Shown: one piece after another, positions 58,348 to 64,000 of the stretch
Layout: each line of letters starts with the position of its first letter
How positions within the stretch are numbered: position 1 is the stretch's first letter
Origin: Paraspadella gotoi
Lineage: Eukaryota > Chaetognatha
NCBI GenBank assembly: GCA_051294375.1
Contig: CM119266.1
Coordinates: 21,953,875 to 22,017,874, forward strand
Length of the DNA: 64,000 nt
Direction: 5' to 3'
Notes under the pieces: generated by a model
The model's database searches: none
What the model was told of the DNA's origin: nothing
The model's input: only the letters and a program-made list of their open reading frames with translations
Translations under genes and position numbers: made by a program

Positions 58348-58439
58348 AAAGTTTTGCGAGGAGAGCGATGAAAGTTTTGAAGGCCTTAAAAACGAGCGCG
58401 GGCCAGATAAGTCCCCTTTCGTCGTTTCTAGGCTTCAAG
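58348..58439 (+). CDS. Candidate internal exon after a CT-tract acceptor
   Basis: The CT tract ends CAACCTCAG, a canonical 3' splice site. The following frame reads KFCEESDESFEGLKNERGPD and KSPFVVSRLQ, to a possible donor AAG|GTTTCA at 58440. Short, non-repetitive, protein-like. Confidence 0.4.
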
Positions 58440-59289
58440 GTTTCAAGGTCTTCCCGATTTTATTATTTTTGTGAAATTTATGCTTTTCGGTGAGTTTTTT
58501 TTTCGGAGGCTTTCTTTCTTTCGACCTCGGCTCATCACTTTGATCCCATTCACATACAATCATGATTGCATCGGTTGTACGCTCAAACCGGTTGTACGCT
58601 CAAACCGACGTGACCCTCCGATTGACCCTGAACGAAGCGACACGCGCATGTGAGCACATGTTCGCGCGTTACCGCGTTCGCGCTGAACCTTTCTCAGCCC
58701 TGTAGACATTGAGAATGACCGTATTTCGCCTTTACAGCGCATCTCTTTACTTTTTAGATCAAACGGCGGTGATGGTTGAAAAAAAATCCTTGCCCTACCT
58801 TTATTATCCTTTTATTTTCCTTTATTTTCTTTTATTTTCCTTCATTTTCGGATCGCGAGCGTCGTCCGTTAGGCTAATCGTAAATCCATCTCTCGGCAAA
58901 CATCTGCCCGCAACAAATACGTTCTGCTCTATTTCACCGCCAATGAATGACGATGCACGCTCGATTGAAATATTTAAAACTAAAATTAATTTAATTAATT
59001 GTAATGTGAAAATGGGAGGAGATTTAATCCATTAATCCAGCGCCCGCAACGGATCGCCACACATTTTATTTTTTTTATCTCTGCAAATGGACAATGGACA
59101 TGAGACAATGACATCCGGGTTTTCTTTCTTTCTACCCTGAACGAGACACGCGCCTTCATCGAGTCTTTGTTGTCTACAAAAAAAGCGAAGAATTTCGCTG
59201 GAAGGTGGAGAGCGGCGACTCACCCGCTGATTCTAAGTCTAACCTACCCTACCTTCGTTCTTTATCTTTCTCAAAAAAAGGTTCGGGTG
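58440..59289. other. No assured gene
   Basis: Contains a 17-bp tandem duplication GGTTGTACGCTCAAACC (58575-58608) and an 108-codon mixed frame at 58709-59035 with a hydrophobic Phe/Ile-rich part; unassigned. Confidence 0.35.
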
Positions 59290-59484
59290 GAAAAAATAAG
59301 GGGGTGGTCTTTTCGTACAATTGACACATTCTTTGAAACTTCATTGATAGGGAAGCCAGGTATTCTGGAAATGAATAAACGAGACTGTGAGAGAGTCTTG
59401 ATTGAAAGCTTTCAGGGACTTGCTATGTCATTATCTTGTAAGAGTGTTCAAAGTCAGGGGCAAGATAGCTTATTTATTAAATGA
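59290..59484 (+). CDS. Candidate terminal exon sharing a 3' motif with 4.4 kb
   Basis: The frame reads RTIDTFFETSLIGKPGILEM and NKRDCERVLIESFQGLAMSL, stop at 59482. Its end, TCAGGGGCAAGATAGCTTAT plus TTATTAAATGAATGG, closely matches 4432-4477, so it may belong to a dispersed repeat. Confidence 0.3.
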   Translation, partial: EKIRGWSFRTIDTFFETSLIGKPGILEMNKRDCERVLIESFQGLAMSLSCKSVQSQGQDSLFIK

Positions 59485-60069
59485 ATGGATAATTTTTATA
59501 TTAGTAACAAATTTTATACAAAAACGCGACATTAAATAAAAGAGATTCAAAAAGTAGACTGGTGTTTTTAACTTTTGGTTTTCGTATTTTCTTTCTGTTT
59601 AAAGTAATGAAGATTGTTTTTTAGTTAAATATCGTTGAAAAGTATTTTTTATTAATTTCATTGATTTCAACATTCGTGACCGTGGGGCTCAATTTCTTTC
59701 TCTCACTGGTTCCGTGAACAACGCTCCTGACGACTAGATTCACGTGCTACTTTGTGAGTCTCTTTTTTGCCTGGAAGTAAACGGGGAGTTTTTTGTGATA
59801 ATAAATTAATGATTAGCAAGAAAATTCCCTCCTCTCGTAAAAAGATTAAATTTTTTATTGTTAAAAATATTATGGTACTCGAAAGCAGTTAAAATTTATT
59901 GTAAAAAAACATTTTATTCCCACTTTGTTGCTTTCTTACAAGCGCGACTGTTGAAGGCTTCGGCCTCTTGTTTTTTACCCAGGGCGAACAAGGGTTTAAA
60001 CGTCCGACGCTCTCGTCCCAAGAGACGCAGCGACGACGCATAAAAAATTCCAGCGCGCGAAAAAAACTC
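59485..60069. other. AT-rich, no gene
   Basis: No credible frames before the CT tract that starts at about 60070. Confidence 0.4.
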
Positions 60070-60077
60070 TCTCTCTT

Positions 60078-60164
<87 letters not shown>

Positions 60165-60165
60165 C
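60070..60165. repeat. (CT)n tract
   Basis: About 95 bp of CT repeats. Confidence 0.95.
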
Positions 60166-60193
60166 TCCCGAGCGCGCGTGCCTTCTTTTCCAG

Positions 60194-60425
60194 ACCGGAA
60201 GTCTGGCGCGGCGACAACGGGCGCGCGCGTGCTGAGGCGGCGAGACGTGGCGAAGGAAGCTGTTGAGAAGAGGAGGAGGGGGGGAAGAGGCGTGGAGTGG
60301 GGAGGGGGGAGGAAAAAAGAAGAGAGAGATCGAGAAAGAAATAAAAGTGAAATTAGAGAGACAAGAGAGAGAGAGAGAAGAGAGAGAAGAAGAGAAGAAG
60401 AAAGAGAGAGAGGGAGGAGAGAGAG

Positions 60426-60493
<68 letters not shown>

Positions 60494-60576
60494 CGAGCGA
60501 GGTCGGTCCTCACTTTCTTTCTTTCCTCATTAATGGAGAGAGAGAGAGAGAGAGAGAAAGGAGAGACAGAGAGAGT

Positions 60577-60618
<42 letters not shown>

Positions 60619-60867
60619 CAAGGGGATTTTCTTCGACGCAATAAGCCAAGATTTCGGGATTTTGGAGAATCACCGTCGCCAGGCGTCGCCTCTTTGAATC
60701 TCTCTTTTTTTTTATGCCCCGCGAGGGAACAAGCATCTCCTTTGCTCTCAACAGGAGAAAGTGTCTTTCCTCCAGTTCGTCTCTCGGTAGACTGGAGCAA
60801 GCTTTCGATTGGTGCCATTGTCGTTTCTAAGTTGGAACAGACGAGTAAGAGTGAACTCGTGAGATAA
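60194..60867 (+). CDS. Large open frame with GA-coded Arg/Glu blocks
   Basis: After the acceptor CTTCTTTTCCAG the frame reads RKSGAATTGARVLRRRDVAK, a long Arg/Glu region over two GA tracts, then QGDFLRRNKPRFRDFGESPS and SVDWSKLSIGAIVVSKLEQT, stop at 60867. The non-repeat ends look coding, the middle is microsatellite. It is unclear whether the whole is one exon. Confidence 0.35.
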
Positions 60868-61004
60868 GTGAAGGACGTGAAGTGGTGGAGGCTCACCATT
60901 CGATTCTGAGATTTGTTTCGAAACTACGATGGAAAATAGTAGAGTTGTGAATCTACGGGAGAAATTTGTTTTGAGAGTTTTTAATAAGTCTAATCTTTAT
61001 GATT

Positions 61005-61108
<104 letters not shown>

Positions 61109-61343
61109 TTTATACATAATAAAAGAAGAAGTGATAACTAGTGCAGATCGAAATAAACGGAGTAGTCGCAAACAAAAACAAAAACAAAAACAACCCCCTC
61201 CTCAAAAAACAACAGACAAAAATTACAAAAAAAAAAACAAAAACAAAAGCCGTAAAACTAATAAAGGAAAAAAATAAGTGGACGAAGAAAAGTGGGAAGA
61301 ATTCATAAACCCAAAGAGAAAAAGAGAGTGTGAACAACAAGAG

Positions 61344-61380
61344 CTCTCTCTCTCTTCTCTCTCTCTCTCTCTCTCTTGCT

Positions 61381-61438
<58 letters not shown>

Positions 61439-61443
61439 TTTAT
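61344..61443. repeat. (CT)n tract
   Basis: CT repeats with occasional CC, forming the pyrimidine tract before the acceptor at 61453. Confidence 0.9.
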
Positions 61444-61453
61444 CTCATCTCAG

Positions 61454-61660
61454 TTCGTTGACTCTCCAATGCGCTTTTTCCTTTCGATTAAAATCAAAAA
61501 TTTTTCGGAGGAATTTACCGTCGCCTTTACTTACCCGCGCCGTCGACGCCGCCCGACGACTCACCCTCCCTTCAGCCTCACCCCTTCGATCGAGTCCCGC
61601 CGAGCTAACGACGCCGATCCCCGTTGTGACTTACCTTTCTCTCTTAACCCTCTCTCTTAA
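61454..61660 (+). CDS. Candidate terminal exon after a CT-tract acceptor
   Basis: Acceptor TTATCTCATCTCAG. The frame reads FVDSPMRFFLSIKIKNFSEE, FTVAFTYPRRRRRPTTHPPF and SLTPSIESRRANDADPRC, stop TAA at 61658. 68 residues with no repeat origin. Family unknown. Confidence 0.4.
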   Translation, partial: FVDSPMRFFLSIKIKNFSEEFTVAFTYPRRRRRPTTHPPFSLTPSIESRRANDADPRCDLPFSLNPLS

Positions 61661-61690
61661 GCCTTACCTTTCTTCTCATTTCTTAAGGTA

Positions 61691-61909
61691 ATGGCGTTTC
61701 GTGAAATTGTTTTTTTTTTTCTTTCTTCTTTTTCTTCTTGCTTCGGCGGAGGAAAAAAAAGGGTAGGAAGGGAGGAAAGAGAAAAGGCGGGAGGGGAGGT
61801 AGGAAAGGAAGGGAGAATGAATAAAGTAAAAAAAAGAGAATGGCAGAAAGATGATAATGTATTTCATTCGGAGCTGAGTCGTAAAGTCAACTTCGACCGC
61901 GAAATGTAG
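61691..61909 (+). CDS. Small basic open frame
   Basis: ATG opens MAFREIVFFFLSSFSSCFGG (possible signal-like hydrophobic start), then Lys/Glu/Gly-rich sequence and KKREWQKDDNVFHSELSRKV, stop at 61907. 72 residues; unrecognised. Confidence 0.35.
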   Translation: MAFREIVFFFLSSFSSCFGGGKKRVGREEREKAGGEVGKEGRMNKVKKREWQKDDNVFHSELSRKVNFDREM

Positions 61910-62049
61910 GTTTGGATCGCTGCCGCGTTTTGTTAATCATTCGATGGCATAATTTAAACTCTGCGAAGAGAAAGAGAAAAAAAAAGGAGGAACAACCTGA
62001 ATTCGCTTCAATCACGTGACCTGAGATCTCATCCCCCTTTCCCTTTCAA

Positions 62050-62050
62050 G

Positions 62051-62083
<33 letters not shown>

Positions 62084-62314
62084 NNNNNNNNNNNNNNNNN
62101 NNNNNNNNNNNNNNNNNNNNNNNNNNNNNNNNNNNNNNNNNNNNNNNNNNNNNNNNNNNNNNNNNNNNNNNNNNNNNNNNNNNNNNNNNNNNNNNNNNNN
62201 NNNNNNNNNNNNNNNNNNNNNNNNNNNNNNNNNNNNNNNNNNNNNNNNNNNNNNNNNNNNNNNNNNNNNNNNNNNNNNNNNNNNNNNNNNNNNNNNNNNN
62301 NNNNNNNNNNNNNN
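62050..62314. other. (GAC)n repeat running into a 231-N gap
   Basis: GAC units end at 62083; N from 62084 to 62314. Confidence 0.95.
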
Positions 62315-62315
62315 C

Positions 62316-62504
62316 GGTGGAGTCGCCGTTCGCCTCATGGAAAACGTCACAGTGATTAATTACGCGCGAAATGGAGAAAGCGAGGAGAAAAGGGGGGAGA
62401 ACACGGAACGAGAAAAGAATCGTGCAGGAAGCAAGCAAGCAAGCAAGCAAGCGAACTTCAACGCCTACTGCATGTCGGAAGGAACACTGAGGTTTAAGAA
62501 CTAA
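62316..62504 (+). CDS. Terminal exon, 5' part in gap
   Basis: Open from the gap: GGVAVRLMENVTVINYARNG, ESEEKRGENTEREKNRAGSK, QASKQANFNAYCMSEGTLRF and KN, stop TAA at 62502. An in-frame (GCAA)n repeat codes the SKQA repeats. An internal ATG is at 62337. Protein-like text with a clear stop; family not recognised. Confidence 0.45.
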   Translation, partial: GGVAVRLMENVTVINYARNGESEEKRGENTEREKNRAGSKQASKQANFNAYCMSEGTLRFKN

Positions 62505-62890
62505 GGCGAAAGCCCCGAGTCTTTTTCGTAATCATGAAGAATTTATTTCGAAATGATAAATACTGAAAGTCTTTCTGAAATCTATTTTTCTATTCCAAAT
62601 TTTTAATGGTCGTAGGGATCAAAGTTTTGTCTTGGAAAGTAAATTAAACATCGAAAAAACAAATAAAAGTTATTTCGTTTATTTTGTTTGTTTGGGTACA
62701 AATTTTTCTCTGTTCGTTGTATTCGTCTCTCTCTCTCTCTCTCTCTCCGTCTCCCTCTTAGACTCTTTCTCTCTCTATCTCCCTCTCTGTCTCATCTCAG
62801 TCTTACCTTTTTCCCTTCACTCCCCACTCCTTCAGTCCCCACTCTCCCACTCTCCCCACTTCTCCTTCCCTTTATTTTTGTCGAAAACAA
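62505..62890. other. No gene; CT-rich
   Basis: AT-rich then CT-rich sequence (62729-62870). Confidence 0.4.
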
Positions 62891-63145
62891 AGAAAAGCTA
62901 AAAACGAGTCGAAGAAGAAGTTGGGCTCGATCTTCTTTGTTTCTGATTCTCCGGATCGACGGAGGTGGACGGACAAACTGAGGGAAGAAACGGAGGGAAG
63001 AAACGGAGGGAAGAAACGGAGAGAAGAAACGCAGGGTCTTGAGCATGGATGGAGGGATCGGAAGCGTCGCCGCCAGCACAACCATCCCATAAATTTCGGG
63101 ATTTTTTTTTTTTCAAAATTTTTAATTCGCGCAGACGAATTTTAA
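62891..63145 (+). CDS. Candidate exon with a 13-bp repeat
   Basis: The frame reads SKKKLGSIFFVSDSPDRRRW, TDKLREETEGRNGGKKRREE and EHGWRDRKRRRQHNHPINFG, stop at 63143. GGAAGAAACGGAG is repeated about four times at 62982-63032. A second frame after CTGACGCAG at 63170 is Arg/Gly/Ala-rich from a GGC repeat. Confidence 0.35.
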   Translation, partial: RKAKNESKKKLGSIFFVSDSPDRRRWTDKLREETEGRNGGKKRREETQGLEHGWRDRKRRRQHNHPINFGIFFFSKFLIRADEF

Positions 63146-63464
63146 CATGTTTTCGGTTTTCTGACGCAGACGACCGAAGGCGGCGGCGGCGGCGGCGTCG
63201 GCGGCAGCGGATGCCGAATGTTGCGGCTGAAGCGGCGGGGCGGTTGCGGCTGATCCTGTTGACAGAAAGGATGAACCTTCAAGGCCGCAGATCTTCGAGC
63301 GAACGTTGTATAAAAAGTATATAAATAATTTAACCTCGCCTTAAATTTTATAAACAAAAGAAAATGGTCTTTTAATATTTTTTCGTTTTAATTGTCCGTC
63401 GTTAAAATTCAAATCGACGGTTGAAAGAAATTCACGTGAATGGTTCGTTCCGGTGGACGGAGCG

Positions 63465-63708
63465 ATGGAGAGAGTTATTAATGGAGTGATGTAGAGAGTT
63501 ATTAGTTGAGTGATGAAGAGAGTTATGGATGGAGTAATGGAGAGAGTTATTGATGGAGTAATAGAGAGAGTTATGGATGGAGTGATGGAGAGAGTTATTG
63601 ATGGAGTGTTAGAGAGAGTTATTGACGAAGTAATGGAGAGAGTTATTTGTGTAGTGATGGAGAGAGTTATTGATGGAGTGATGAAGAGAGTTATCGACGA
63701 AGCGACGG
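63465..63708. repeat. 24-bp minisatellite with an open octapeptide frame
   Basis: About ten units of GAGAGAGTTATTGATGGAGT plus GATG. One frame reads MERVIDGV units from 63510 on and continues to a stop at 63797, but the first units contain TAG and TGA, so translation is doubtful. Confidence 0.85.
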
Positions 63709-63797
63709 CTGGAGCGACGTCTGACGAGGGAATTTCCTCACATACCGCTGTACCCGAGTTAATTGAATTTGAAATCGGAATCAGCGAGAGATTTTGA

Positions 63798-64000
63798 AAC
63801 TCGACGAAGATGATGACGAAGGAAAACTTCGACGCAAAAGATGTCGACTGAGGATAAGAACTGCGATGACGAATTTAATATTACATCTTTTTTTTTCCTA
63901 TTGAATTTCTCCTTTTCTCTCTTTTCAGTCAAATCATTTTCAATCACTTCTCGATACCTAGCCACTTGTACACGCTCCAAAGTTATATATTTTTTTCCCA
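63798..64000. other. No feature
   Basis: Right window edge; T-rich end with no credible gene. Confidence 0.4.

Noticed and set aside
59914-60621. 235-codon minus-strand frame rich in Ser/Leu and Arg/Glu
   Set aside because: Almost entirely translated microsatellite; the plus strand gives the more protein-like ends.
63465-63708. CRISPR-like array
   Set aside because: Uninterrupted 24-bp tandem units without spacers in a eukaryotic context; it is a minisatellite.

Overview
The window is metazoan nuclear DNA from a draft assembly. Two genes split into exons with GT/AG borders and matching phases. There are degenerate BEL/Pao and non-LTR retrotransposon remnants, several foldback DNA elements, and more than forty (GA)n/(CT)n tracts. 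Eleven N runs interrupt it: seven of fixed size (10 or 25 N) and three large ones, plus one 10-N run inside a gene. No bacterial, organellar, CRISPR, rRNA or tRNA feature was found. A protostome invertebrate is plausible, but nothing here fixes the phylum.

Layout. 1-1.2 kb: the 3' part of an ankyrin-repeat gene (three exons, plus strand). 2.3-9.2 kb: the best gene model, nine plus-strand exons giving about 1,154 residues of an unrecognised charged protein with a Ser/Thr/Pro repeat tail. Its first intron holds a foldback element. 9.2-12.1 kb: gaps, a dispersed repeat with a tetranucleotide core, GA tracts and coding-like pieces. 12.1-18.9 kb: a microsatellite-poor block ending in a decayed BEL/Pao element, whose gag-like part is split by a 211-nt poly-T run. 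21.4-32.5 kb: one 5.5-kb segment present twice in tandem on either side of a 25-N gap, probably an unmerged contig overlap. 33.0-34.6 kb: a cluster of same-strand E2F-type sites. 35.4-37.4 kb: non-LTR retrotransposon relics. 38-45 kb: simple repeats and small coding-like exons. 45.8-50.2 kb: a large inverted repeat with about 0.85-kb arms. 50.5-52.4 kb: exons of another unrecognised plus-strand gene. 53.0-53.6 kb: two small divergent ORFs. 54.26-54.87 kb: a palindromic MITE-like element inside a minisatellite. 55-64 kb: candidate terminal exons among CT/GA, ATT and coding-type minisatellites.

Only the ankyrin gene, the 2.3-9.2 kb gene and the 50-52 kb exons rest on consistent splice phases or strong codon structure. 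Most other coding calls are single exon-like segments given at low confidence, because GA/CT tracts contain no stop codons and inflate open frames on both strands. No pathway links the genes, and no functional interaction can be claimed.
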